Below are positions 1 through 5,702 of a stretch of DNA of 13,682 bases, one piece after another (within the stretch, counting starts at the first letter, position 1; each line of letters opens with the position of its first letter). Made by a program: the position numbers and the translations under genes. Under the pieces are notes generated by a model. The model did not search any database and had not been told where the DNA came from. It was given only the letters and a program-made list of their open reading frames with translations. Origin of the DNA: JACRBK01 sp964427955 (lineage in GTDB: Bacteria > Chloroflexota > Anaerolineae > Aggregatilineales > Aggregatilineaceae); assembly GCA_964427955.1 (NCBI GenBank), contig CAYRWY010000126.1, forward strand, positions 1 through 13,682, read 5' to 3'.

Positions 1-61
1 TTAGGGTCACTGTCGAGCCGCTGGTCTCGGCTGCTTAATCTTATTTTCAAGGGAGACAGCG

Positions 62-874
62 ATGAACGGAAAAATCTGCCTGGTGACCGGCGCGACCGAT
101 GGGATCGGCAAGGTCACGGTATGGAATCTGGCCCAGCAGGGCGCGACCGTGATCGGGGTGGGGCGCGATCCGGCCAAGATCGCGGCGGTGCTCCAGGAGA
201 TCGGGCGCACGCCCGGATCGGTCGAATTCCTGACCGCCGATCTGTCCTCGCAAGCCGACATCCGCGCGCTGGCCGAGACGTTCTTGAGCAAGTATGACCG
301 GCTGGACGTGCTGGTCAACAATGCCGGGGCGCTGTTCACGACCTATCGCGAGAGCGTGGACAGGATCGAGCTGACCTTCGCGCTGAACCACCTGGCCTAT
401 TATCTGCTGACCCGGCTGCTGCTGGACCGGATCGTTGCCAGCGCTCCGGCGCGCATCATCAACGTGGCGTCGGACGCGCACCAGGGCAGCGCCATCGACT
501 TCGACGATCTCGGCCACCGCCAGAATTACAGCGGGTGGGCGACCTACGGCGCGTCGAAGCTGGCGAATATCCTGTTCACCTTCGAGCTGGCGCGCCAGTT
601 GCAGGGGACCGGCGTGGCCGTGAACGCGGTGCATCCCGGCTTCGTCGCTACCCATTTCCAGGCCGCGGCGGGGCTGAACATGCGCGGCCAACTGACGCCG
701 GAGCAGGGCGCCGATACGCAGACCTGGCTGGCGGTGTCGGATGAAGTCGAGGGCGTGACCGGCAAATACTTCGTGCGCCGCCAGGATACGCGCGCCGCCG
801 CCGCCGCTTACGATCTCGGCGTGGCGGAGCGGCTGTGGGACGTGAGCGCGCAGATGGTGGGCTTACCGGCATGA
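62..874 (+). CDS. Short-chain dehydrogenase/reductase (SDR), retinol dehydrogenase-like
   Basis: This is a 270-residue cytosolic NAD(P)-dependent oxidoreductase of the classical SDR family. The Rossmann glycine motif TGATDGIG lies at residues 9-16. D60 follows the third strand, NNAG is at 86-89, and the catalytic set is S137, Y162 and K166 (YGASK), followed by the PG turn at 192-193. Length and motif spacing are normal for the family, so the enzyme looks intact. R35 after strand 2 (GVGRDP) favours NADPH over NADH, by analogy with the family. The overall style (retention of 'NHLAYYLLTRLLLD', 'VNAVHPGFVATHF') is that of retinol dehydrogenase/WW-oxidoreductase-like SDRs, whose bacterial substrates are usually unknown. 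The ATG is preceded by GGGAGA at 51-56 with a 5-nt spacer. The stop overlaps the next start (ATGA, 871-874), so the two genes are probably co-translated. Family assignment is firm; the substrate cannot be told. Confidence 0.93.
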   Translation: MNGKICLVTGATDGIGKVTVWNLAQQGATVIGVGRDPAKIAAVLQEIGRTPGSVEFLTADLSSQADIRALAETFLSKYDRLDVLVNNAGALFTTYRESVDRIELTFALNHLAYYLLTRLLLDRIVASAPARIINVASDAHQGSAIDFDDLGHRQNYSGWATYGASKLANILFTFELARQLQGTGVAVNAVHPGFVATHFQAAAGLNMRGQLTPEQGADTQTWLAVSDEVEGVTGKYFVRRQDTRAAAAAYDLGVAERLWDVSAQMVGLPA

Positions 875-1560
875 TCGAGCATATTCCCTCCCAGGTCGAA
901 ACGGCGCTGCTCTATTTCCACTCGGCGGGCGTCACGTCCGAGCAGCTCCGCCCTTTTCTCCCGCAGTTGATCGCCGGACTGCCCTCCACCTATCTGTGGG
1001 CCGGGGATGGCGTGATCAGTGGGGCGCCCCTGATGCGCCAGGGCCTGCGCTATGGCGACGACGACCGGCGCTACTGGTTCGCGTTCCCCATGCAGGACGC
1101 CAGCAGCCCGGAGAGCTTCGCCCGCCACGTCGAGGCGATGGGCGCGTCGCTGTCGTGCGGCGGCGCCTATGTCAACACGCTGGCCGATCAGGTCATGGCC
1201 CGCTTCCAGCTTCCGGCGCAGCGCGTGATCCTGTGCGGCTTCCAGCATGGATCGAGTATCGCCCTCTCGGCGGCCATGCTGCGCCGGAAAGACCCCTACG
1301 CCCTGACGATCTTGGTCGAGCCGTACCTGCTCGAAGCCTACTACCTGGAAGACGAGGCCGATCTGCCGCCGACCACCGTCGTGTGCATCGACAACGATCA
1401 CATCCGGGGGCGCACGCGGGCCTGGATCAACATCGAGACGGATCGCGAGTTCCAGTCCTTCGGCATGGCGACGCAGCGGATTACCGTGCCGGGCGGCGGC
1501 GATGCGCTGGATGCGGCCCTGCTGCACGCCGCCGTCGAGGTCGTGCAAGGGATGGGGTAG
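871..1560 (+). CDS. Alpha/beta-hydrolase-like protein with altered nucleophile elbow
   Basis: This 229-residue protein resembles the phospholipase/carboxylesterase branch of the alpha/beta-hydrolase fold. It has an early strand and loop (LLYFHSAG, 13-20) and a strand-turn-helix elbow, VILCGFQHGSSIALSAAML, at 119-137. A late strand, VVCIDNDH (170-177), sits where such enzymes place the acid. The elbow reads G-F-Q-H-G: Q125 occupies the position of the catalytic serine in GFSQG or GYSHG. Near the C terminus 'PGGGDALD' (207-214) stands where family members usually have GGGH with the catalytic histidine. By these motifs the classical triad is missing, so it may be a non-catalytic homologue or use other residues. 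S128 and S129 lie just after the elbow. I chose the ATG that overlaps the upstream stop (ATGA) over an earlier GTG inside the dehydrogenase gene. The coupling suggests a shared role with the dehydrogenase. Fold assignment is moderate; function is unknown. Confidence 0.75.
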   Translation: MIEHIPSQVETALLYFHSAGVTSEQLRPFLPQLIAGLPSTYLWAGDGVISGAPLMRQGLRYGDDDRRYWFAFPMQDASSPESFARHVEAMGASLSCGGAYVNTLADQVMARFQLPAQRVILCGFQHGSSIALSAAMLRRKDPYALTILVEPYLLEAYYLEDEADLPPTTVVCIDNDHIRGRTRAWINIETDREFQSFGMATQRITVPGGGDALDAALLHAAVEVVQGMG

Positions 1561-1597
1561 GTCTGAAGCTGAAATACGCCATTGGCCCTCACCCCTA

Positions 1598-1697
1598 NNN
1601 NNNNNNNNNNNNNNNNNNNNNNNNNNNNNNNNNNNNNNNNNNNNNNNNNNNNNNNNNNNNNNNNNNNNNNNNNNNNNNNNNNNNNNNNNNNNNNNNN
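1598..1697. other. Assembly scaffold gap (100 N)
   Basis: Exactly 100 N, the conventional placeholder for a gap of unknown size. The 11-mer CCTCACCCCTA ends directly before the gap (1587-1597) and begins directly after it (1698-1708) in the same orientation. The contigs were therefore probably joined across a repeat that could not be resolved. The true distance, and anything inside it, is unknown. Confidence 0.97.
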
Positions 1698-1790
1698 CCT
1701 CACCCCTAAATCCCCTCTCCGAAAAAAGCGGAGAGGGGACTTGTCCGTGCTCCCCCTCTCCGCCCTCGGAGAGGGGGTCGGGGGGTGAGG
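1698..1790. repeat. GC-rich compound palindrome (CCTCACCCC family), copy 1
   Basis: An outer stem pairs CCTCACCCC (1698-1706) with GGGGTGAGG (1782-1790). It encloses two perfect hairpins: CCCCTCTCCG/CGGAGAGGGG (1712-1721 with 1729-1738, A-rich loop) and CCCCCTCTCCG/CGGAGAGGGGG (1752-1762 with 1767-1777, loop CCCT). The whole would fold as a three-way or cruciform structure. A second member of the same family lies at 6736-6798. Such elements occur in many copies in some bacterial genomes. This copy touches the scaffold gap and is probably the reason for it. Confidence 0.85.
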
Positions 1791-1850
1791 TATGCTTTCG
1801 CCAACAGCATCGCTTTGGGGTGAGGCCGGGTGAAAAAATCAACTGGTAAA

Positions 1851-1889
1851 AACTAACCACTGTTCACTGTTCACTGCTAACTGTCCACT
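1851..1889. repeat. Heptanucleotide array 1 (period 7)
   Basis: Five and a half consecutive 7-bp units read AACTAAC, CACTGTT, CACTGTT, CACTGCT, AACTGTC and CACT. The word ACT keeps strict phase through all of them. The array begins 10 bp before the hairpin of the binding-protein terminator when counted from its right end. Compare the arrays at 6622-6649 and 8304-8390. Confidence 0.75.
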
Positions 1890-1891
1890 CC

Positions 1892-1928
1892 AAAAAAACT
1901 CCGGCGGCATCGTGAGATGCCGCCGGAG
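1892..1928 (-). terminator. Intrinsic terminator of the substrate-binding protein gene
   Basis: A perfect 13-bp stem, CTCCGGCGGCATC (1899-1911) with its complement at 1916-1928, closes a GTGA loop. Read on the minus strand it is followed by seven U residues (A run, 1892-1898). It lies 27 bp beyond the stop of the binding-protein gene. This is a textbook rho-independent terminator. Confidence 0.93.
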
Positions 1929-1955
1929 GGTAAAGCGTGTTGGTGCTACAGGTGA

Positions 1956-3716
1956 CTACCCGTTGCGGGCGGTCATCTGCGCAGCCTGGTCGATATTCCG
2001 ATAGTCCCAGTGGGCACCACCGAAGATCCCGTCGGTTTCGAACGGGCCGGTGTACCAGGGCTTCACCAACGAGAAGGTGAGGCTCATGTACAGGGGGATG
2101 ATCGGGTACAGACCATCGGGGCCGAAGAAGCCCTCTTCGATCTGGTAGTACATTTCAACGCGCTTGTCGTTGTCCTGTTCGGACTTCGCTGCGCTGATCA
2201 GGTCGTCGATTTCCGAGCAGGGGCGCTTCATATCGTTGTTCGTGCTTTCGCAGTTCAGCACGTCGTTCACCCAGTTGTTCGCATCGCCGTAGTCAGGAGA
2301 CCAACCGAGCGTCCACATGTTGGGACGATCTTCGGGGGCGTTCTGGTACGAGACGGTTTCGAGCAGGACCGAGAATTCCTGGGTTTCGATAGTGAAGACG
2401 TTGGGGTCGCAGCCCAGTTCGCGCTCGATCGAGGCCGACAGGAATTCGGCCCAGGCGGCGGACGCCGAGTAGGTCACGATCTCAACGGGCGGGAAGCCTT
2501 CGCAGTTCGGATAGCCGGAGGCTTCCATCTGCGCGCGCGCGAAGTCGGGATCATAGCCCACGCCAACTTCGTTGATCGGAACCGCACCCACCATGCCAGG
2601 AGGCGTGAAGTGGATCATCGGGATACCGCGACCCTGGTTCACTTCCTGGACGAAGGCATTGCGATCCACCGAGGCCGCGAAGGCCCGGCGCAGGTTCGCA
2701 TCATCGAACGGGGGCTTGTCGAACGCGAACGCGAAGTAGAAGACCGAGGGGCTGCTGACCTGGATCAACTGGTCAGAATAGGCCGGGTCTTCGAGGACGG
2801 ATTGCAGTTCGGCAGCCGGGACACCGGAGGTGTCGATCTGGTTGTCCTGGTAGAGCGCAAAGCGGGTGCCCGCGTCTTCCACGATGGTGGTGACGATACG
2901 TTCCACGTTGCCGGGGCCAATGAGGTCGGCGGGGATGTAGGGGTTGCGCATGTAAACGCGGCGGACGCCACGCACCAGTTCGTCGATCACGAACGGGCCA
3001 TTGGTCACGATATTGCCGACATCGGTCCAGTTGTCACCGTATTCTTCGATGACTTCCTGCGGAACCGGACGGTACACCCACATGGCCGATTCGGCCAGGA
3101 AGTAGGCGGCGGGGAACAGCAGGGTGATTTGCAGGGTCGCGTCGTCGAGCGCGGTCACGCCCACGACATCGCGGTCCGCATCGGTGAAGGCGTTGCTGTC
3201 CATCGCGAGGGCGTCTGCGCAGCCCGCGACGACACCGGACACGACGTAGCCGTATTCGGACAGAACGCGGGGATCGCAGGCGCGCTTGATACCGTAGGCC
3301 ACGTCGCCCGCGGTCACGTTACGCAGCTTTTCCGCCGTATCGGTTACCGGATCCCAGTGGACCCACGGCACGTCGGTGCGCAGGGTGAACGTCCAGGTCA
3401 GGCCATCTTCGCTCACGGCCCACGAGGTCGCCAGTTCGGGATCGATCTGGCCGGGGACCAGCGCGTTGGTGTTGGTCAGGCCGAGGAACAGGTTCTCGAT
3501 CGGGGCAATCGACACCGAGTCGGTGGCGAGCTGGGGATCGAGGGTGCTGATTTCGCTGTTGTCGGTGTTGTAGTTGGTGATCAGTTCGGTCTGACGCAGT
3601 GTGGTGGTCAGGGTGATGTCGGTACCATTCGCGAAGGTGAAGCCTGTGGGCAGCAGGGCCACCACCATGGTCAGGACAACGGCGAGGGCCGTTACCTTAA
3701 AATTATTCTTCAACAT
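1956..3716 (-). CDS. Secreted ABC transporter substrate-binding protein, family 5 (OppA/DppA-like)
   Basis: This 586-residue protein is an extracytoplasmic solute receptor of the SBP family 5 type, which delivers peptides, nickel or other small solutes to an ABC importer. The N terminus is a signal peptide: basic MLKNNFK, a hydrophobic core at about 8-25, and a likely cut after FTFA (near 29). There is no lipobox cysteine. Family hallmarks follow: 'LDPQLATDSVSIAPIENLFLGLT' near the start, 'PELATSWAVSEDGLTWTFTLRTDVPW' at about 93-118, 'LRRAFAASVDRNAF' in the middle and 'WTLGWSPDYGDANNW' in the C-terminal lobe. Six cysteines occur in three close pairs, compatible with disulfides. The ATG is preceded by a strong GGGAGGAG at 3720-3727 and the gene ends in a clear terminator. 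It is an orphan: no permease or ATPase gene lies beside it, although the downstream side runs toward an assembly gap. Family is firm, ligand unknown. Confidence 0.93.
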   Translation of the reverse strand: MLKNNFKVTALAVVLTMVVALLPTGFTFANGTDITLTTTLRQTELITNYNTDNSEISTLDPQLATDSVSIAPIENLFLGLTNTNALVPGQIDPELATSWAVSEDGLTWTFTLRTDVPWVHWDPVTDTAEKLRNVTAGDVAYGIKRACDPRVLSEYGYVVSGVVAGCADALAMDSNAFTDADRDVVGVTALDDATLQITLLFPAAYFLAESAMWVYRPVPQEVIEEYGDNWTDVGNIVTNGPFVIDELVRGVRRVYMRNPYIPADLIGPGNVERIVTTIVEDAGTRFALYQDNQIDTSGVPAAELQSVLEDPAYSDQLIQVSSPSVFYFAFAFDKPPFDDANLRRAFAASVDRNAFVQEVNQGRGIPMIHFTPPGMVGAVPINEVGVGYDPDFARAQMEASGYPNCEGFPPVEIVTYSASAAWAEFLSASIERELGCDPNVFTIETQEFSVLLETVSYQNAPEDRPNMWTLGWSPDYGDANNWVNDVLNCESTNNDMKRPCSEIDDLISAAKSEQDNDKRVEMYYQIEEGFFGPDGLYPIIPLYMSLTFSLVKPWYTGPFETDGIFGGAHWDYRNIDQAAQMTARNG

Positions 3717-3735
3717 TCAGCTCCTCCCTTGAGCT

Positions 3736-3834
3736 TTATGTAATTTGTAGACAACCTCTTACTTCTTGACGATTTGTAGGCGGGCCGACCGGAATTGCCT
3801 CGGTAAGCTGGGCAGAGTGTCGATAGCTGTTCAC
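3736..3834 (-). other. Possible 32-codon leader ORF with GTG start inside a perfect Shine-Dalgarno
   Basis: On the minus strand AGGAGGTGA (3831-3839) matches the 16S anti-Shine-Dalgarno over nine bases, but no start codon lies at normal spacing. The GTG inside the motif opens a 32-residue frame that ends 19 nt before the ATG of the binding-protein gene. The peptide has no recognisable domain. It may be a leader peptide, a decayed gene start or chance. Confidence 0.2.
3744..3773. repeat. Direct repeat, copy A (TTTGTAGACAACCTCT)
   Basis: TTTGTAGACAACCTCT at 3744-3759 recurs exactly at 4243-4258 in the same orientation, 499 bp away. Weaker similarity (CTTG, then CG and AT) continues to 3773. 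Its core TTGT-AG-ACAA has the TTGT-N2-ACAA symmetry of operators bound by FadR-type GntR regulators. This copy lies 28 bp upstream of the binding-protein ATG, where a repressor could block initiation. The alternative is the end of a decayed mobile element. Confidence 0.5.
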
Positions 3835-3850
3835 CTCCTGTGGCTTGTTA

Positions 3851-3870
3851 AACGTTCTACAAAGAACATT
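3851..3870. promoter_or_regulatory. 20-bp near-palindrome, candidate operator
   Basis: AACGTTCTACAAAGAACATT pairs AACGTTCT with AGAACATT (7 of 8 positions) around ACAA. It lies 135 bp upstream of the binding-protein ATG, next to an A/T-rich tract (3870-3910). It could be a regulator site or an RNA hairpin in the leader. No known family motif is identified. Confidence 0.35.
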
Positions 3871-4097
3871 CTAATAAGAAAAATCTAGAGCTACTATTGG
3901 CAAAAAACGACAATCGCAGGGGCATGGCAACGGCCCTCTGCGCTGGGGAAGGGTTCTGGGTAGGACGAACAGGCTTGAACTCGAATGAAAGCTCGCTGTT
4001 GGCATAGGTGTGAGCGTGAACCTTATAGATATGCCGCAATGATGCTTCTCTGTCAGGTCGCAGCGCGTTCGGAACGCCACGCTACGCACGCAAATAG

Positions 4098-4126
4098 GTT
4101 ATAAAACACCCATCCGAATTTCGCAA
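4098..4126 (-). promoter_or_regulatory. Sigma-70-type promoter candidate for the substrate-binding protein gene
   Basis: On the minus strand TTGCGA (4121-4126) is followed after exactly 17 bp by TATAAC (4098-4103). These match 4/6 and 5/6 consensus positions. Transcription would start near 4091, giving a leader of about 375 nt. No better pair was seen nearer the gene. Confidence 0.45.
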
Positions 4127-4242
4127 GTTCTGTATAGCGGTGATTGCTTCGCCATATGATTTACTGTCGGACGGGACGTTTGGTTCAAATTCGATCCAAA
4201 AGTGACATTTTGGATACCTGCTGCCGTATAAGTGAATGACGG

Positions 4243-4274
4243 TTTGTAGACAACCTCTGGCCTCTTGTCGCGAT
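4243..4274. repeat. Direct repeat, copy B (TTTGTAGACAACCTCT)
   Basis: This is the second exact copy of the 16-mer at 3744-3759, with partial similarity continuing to 4274. It lies just beyond the stop of the DJ-1 gene and upstream of the candidate promoter of the binding-protein gene. Read in one minus-strand frame, both copies encode RQE(V/A)RGCLQ, with two of the four changed bases silent. That leaves open a decayed coding origin. Confidence 0.45.
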
Positions 4275-4290
4275 GCAGGTCTGCGGGTTG

Positions 4291-4929
4291 TTAATCCTCT
4301 TGCCGCAGGTGCGCGTCTCCCCGCGCGCCTGCATTTTCCAGGGGCGTCCAGTGGTATTCCATGTGGGCGGCGGTTTCCTGGGCGGTTTCCCGGCTGAACA
4401 GGCGTTGAACCACATACAACGCGGCATCGATCCCGGCGGCGATCCCGGCAGAGGTGATAATCTGCCCGTTATCGACGTACCGCTGGCCGCGCACGACTTC
4501 GCAAGAGGGGGCCGTTTCGGCCAGCTCGTCGAACGCGTGGTGATGAGTCGTCGCGCGCTTGCCATCAAGCACTCCCGCCGCGCCCAACAGCAGCGCCCCG
4601 GTGCACACCGACAGGACCAGCTCGGCCCCGGAGGTCTGGTGGCGGATGAACTCCAGCATGGCCGGGTTGCCCTTCTCGTGGCGCGATCCCAATCCGCCCG
4701 GCACGACCAGGATGTTGGCCTGCGGGGCATTGGCGAAGGTGTAATACGGGATGATGCTCAGGCCGCTGCGCGTGGTGACGGGGGGACTGGCTCGCTCGGC
4801 GACCGTCGAGACGATGAAGGGGACCGGGCCTGTGGCGCGCTGCCCGGTGATCGAAAAGACTTCCAATGGCCCGCAAAAATCGAGCGTGTCTACGTCGTCA
4901 AAAAGTATCAACAAAACCATGCGCGACAT
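4291..4929 (-). CDS. DJ-1/PfpI family protein, isonitrile hydratase (InhA)-like
   Basis: This 212-residue cytosolic protein belongs to the class I glutamine amidotransferase-like DJ-1/PfpI superfamily. The N-terminal strand 'VLLILFDDVDTLDFCGPLEVF' (5-25) carries D17. The nucleophile elbow is SVCTGALLLGAAG (107-119), with C109 followed by T110. The line 'ITSAGIAAGIDAALYVVQRLF' (158-178) is typical of the isonitrile hydratase and GATase1-AraC branch. In Pseudomonas isonitrile hydratase (cyclohexyl isocyanide to N-formamide), an Asp near residue 17 and a Cys-Thr pair form the active site, and all three are present here. The C-terminal AraC-type DNA-binding domain of the longer relatives is absent, so this is the enzyme-only form. 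AGAGGA lies about 9 nt before the chosen ATG; a second ATG three codons in is possible. It has its own promoter candidate. The real substrate could differ. Confidence 0.88.
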   Translation of the reverse strand: MSRMVLLILFDDVDTLDFCGPLEVFSITGQRATGPVPFIVSTVAERASPPVTTRSGLSIIPYYTFANAPQANILVVPGGLGSRHEKGNPAMLEFIRHQTSGAELVLSVCTGALLLGAAGVLDGKRATTHHHAFDELAETAPSCEVVRGQRYVDNGQIITSAGIAAGIDAALYVVQRLFSRETAQETAAHMEYHWTPLENAGARGDAHLRQED

Positions 4930-4969
4930 GCAGCAGATTCCTCTGGCCTAAAACCCCATATTTCGGTCG

Positions 4970-4981
4970 AACACAAGTGTT
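4970..4981. promoter_or_regulatory. 12-bp palindrome at the DJ-1 gene transcription start, candidate operator
   Basis: AACACAAGTGTT has perfect 5-bp arms around AA. It lies just downstream of the -10 candidate of the DJ-1 gene, so a protein bound there would overlap the transcription start region. It is short, so chance occurrence is possible. Confidence 0.3.
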
Positions 4982-4993
4982 ATTTCATCTACG

Positions 4994-5022
4994 ATTGTAG
5001 CTTATGAATACAAAGATGGGAA
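4994..5022 (-). promoter_or_regulatory. Sigma-70-type promoter candidate for the DJ-1 gene
   Basis: On the minus strand TTCCCA (5017-5022) is followed after 17 bp by TACAAT (4994-4999), matching 4/6 and 5/6 consensus positions. The predicted start near 4987 gives a leader of about 58 nt before the ATG at 4929. Confidence 0.45.
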
Positions 5023-5093
5023 GCCTGCGAACGTTCACAGGCGAGCGCTGTCGCTCAGCGGGAGGGTGATCGTCGGTTGTCCGTGCGGGGCAG

Positions 5094-5115
5094 GGGCGGA
5101 TCAACGTGTCCGCCC
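5094..5115 (-). terminator. Hairpin downstream of the F420-type oxidoreductase gene
   Basis: GGGCGGA (5094-5100) pairs perfectly with TCCGCCC (5109-5115) around an 8-nt loop, about 48 nt beyond the oxidoreductase stop. There is no U tract on the minus strand, so it is not a canonical intrinsic terminator. Two further 5-bp hairpins lie at 5023-5042 and 5043-5056. Confidence 0.3.
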
Positions 5116-5162
5116 GTGGGATCTCCAACTATCACAGCCTGTTCCGTAGGGGCTGCCCCCCA

Positions 5163-5630
5163 TCACTCCAGCGCCACGCGGACGATCACGATCTGCGGCA
5201 GCAGGGCTTGCACCATCGCCGGATCGACTTTGCCATCCGGGCCGAGCGTGATCCCGTAGGCCTGGGAGTCGTGCGGGTGCCGCTCCAAAAAGCCCGCCAG
5301 CACGGGTTGGAGCGCCTCGTCGCCGACGCTGGCGCTGGCCCGCCCGCGCACCGTCCGCCCGGCGATCCGGAGTTCGACCTCCGGGTGCGTCTCGAAATTC
5401 TTCCACCATTTGCGGAGCTTCTTGGTCAGGATGGTCACCGTCTGACCGTCCTGATCGTACGATACCGGCGTGCTGTAGCGTTGGCCGCTCTTGCTGCCGG
5501 TGAAGGTGATCAGGAGAATACTGCTGCTCACCATGCGATGCAGCAGCGGGGTCTTGAGTACGAATTTCATGCAGGCGTTCATCCACGCGGGCGGCGCCCA
5601 GGTCGGGACAGTAACCGTTGTCTCAGTCAT
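5163..5630 (-). CDS. Deazaflavin (F420)-dependent oxidoreductase, DUF385/nitroreductase-quinone reductase family
   Basis: This 155-residue protein has the split beta-barrel flavin-reductase fold of the DUF385 family, known from the mycobacterial deazaflavin-dependent nitroreductase Ddn and its relatives. It reads 'ILLITFTGSKSGQRYSTPVSYDQDGQTVTILTKKLRKWWKNFETHPEVELRIAGRTVRGRA' from about 38 to 98. The TGxKSGxxRxTPVxY segment and the WWKNxxxxPxVELRI segment are the family's cofactor-side signatures. The N terminus (to about 35) is an amphipathic helical lead, as in Ddn-like proteins. Members use F420H2 to reduce quinones, nitro compounds or similar acceptors; some bind other flavins. AAGGAGG precedes the ATG with an 8-nt spacer. 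The gene lies 72 bp after the UbiA gene on the same strand, so the two may share a transcript, which would fit quinone or lipid chemistry. Family is firm; the reaction is unproven. Confidence 0.9.
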   Translation of the reverse strand: MTETTVTVPTWAPPAWMNACMKFVLKTPLLHRMVSSSILLITFTGSKSGQRYSTPVSYDQDGQTVTILTKKLRKWWKNFETHPEVELRIAGRTVRGRASASVGDEALQPVLAGFLERHPHDSQAYGITLGPDGKVDPAMVQALLPQIVIVRVALE

Positions 5631-5702
5631 CGTGCAATCCTCCTTAAAGGTAAGGTGATTCTACCTGATTTTACGTGGAAGGACCGGCCCGGTCGCGGGA
5701 TG

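Larger units (their letters stand above)
1561..1955. other. Gene-free stretch with scaffold gap, palindromic repeat, heptad array and terminator
   Basis: This 395-bp stretch separates the plus-strand hydrolase-like gene from the convergent binding-protein gene. It holds a 100-N gap, a GC-rich compound palindrome, a 7-bp periodic array and the minus-strand terminator, each listed separately. The open frames that cross the N run have no support as genes. Confidence 0.8.
3717..4290. other. Long regulatory region upstream of the substrate-binding protein gene
   Basis: This 574-bp stretch lies between the end of the DJ-1 gene and the start of the binding-protein gene and is richer in A+T than its neighbours. 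It holds a promoter candidate (4098-4126), a 20-bp near-palindrome (3851-3870), a 16-bp direct repeat (3744-3759 and 4243-4258) and an orphan Shine-Dalgarno complement (3831-3839). The short open frames here, of 60-72 codons, lack ribosome binding sites and recognisable domains. From the promoter candidate, the binding-protein mRNA would have a leader of about 375 nt. Confidence 0.6.

Noticed and set aside
1..61. Weak hairpin (AGCCG...CGGCT, about 14-32) followed by a T-rich tract
   Set aside because: The 5-bp stem and interrupted T run are too weak to call a terminator, and the upstream gene is outside the window.
808..1860. Open frames running through the N gap
   Set aside because: They are open only because N codons are not read as stops. 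They are antisense to or out of frame with the real genes.
2010..3743. 577-codon open frame on the plus strand
   Set aside because: It is antisense to the well-supported binding-protein gene, has low-complexity Gly/Val/Arg/His/Asp composition typical of GC-rich antisense frames, and shows no domain or ribosome site.
3857..4089. Minus-strand frames of 60 and 72 codons in the leader region
   Set aside because: They have no ribosome site, no recognisable domain and composition unlike the neighbouring genes. They overlap each other in different frames.
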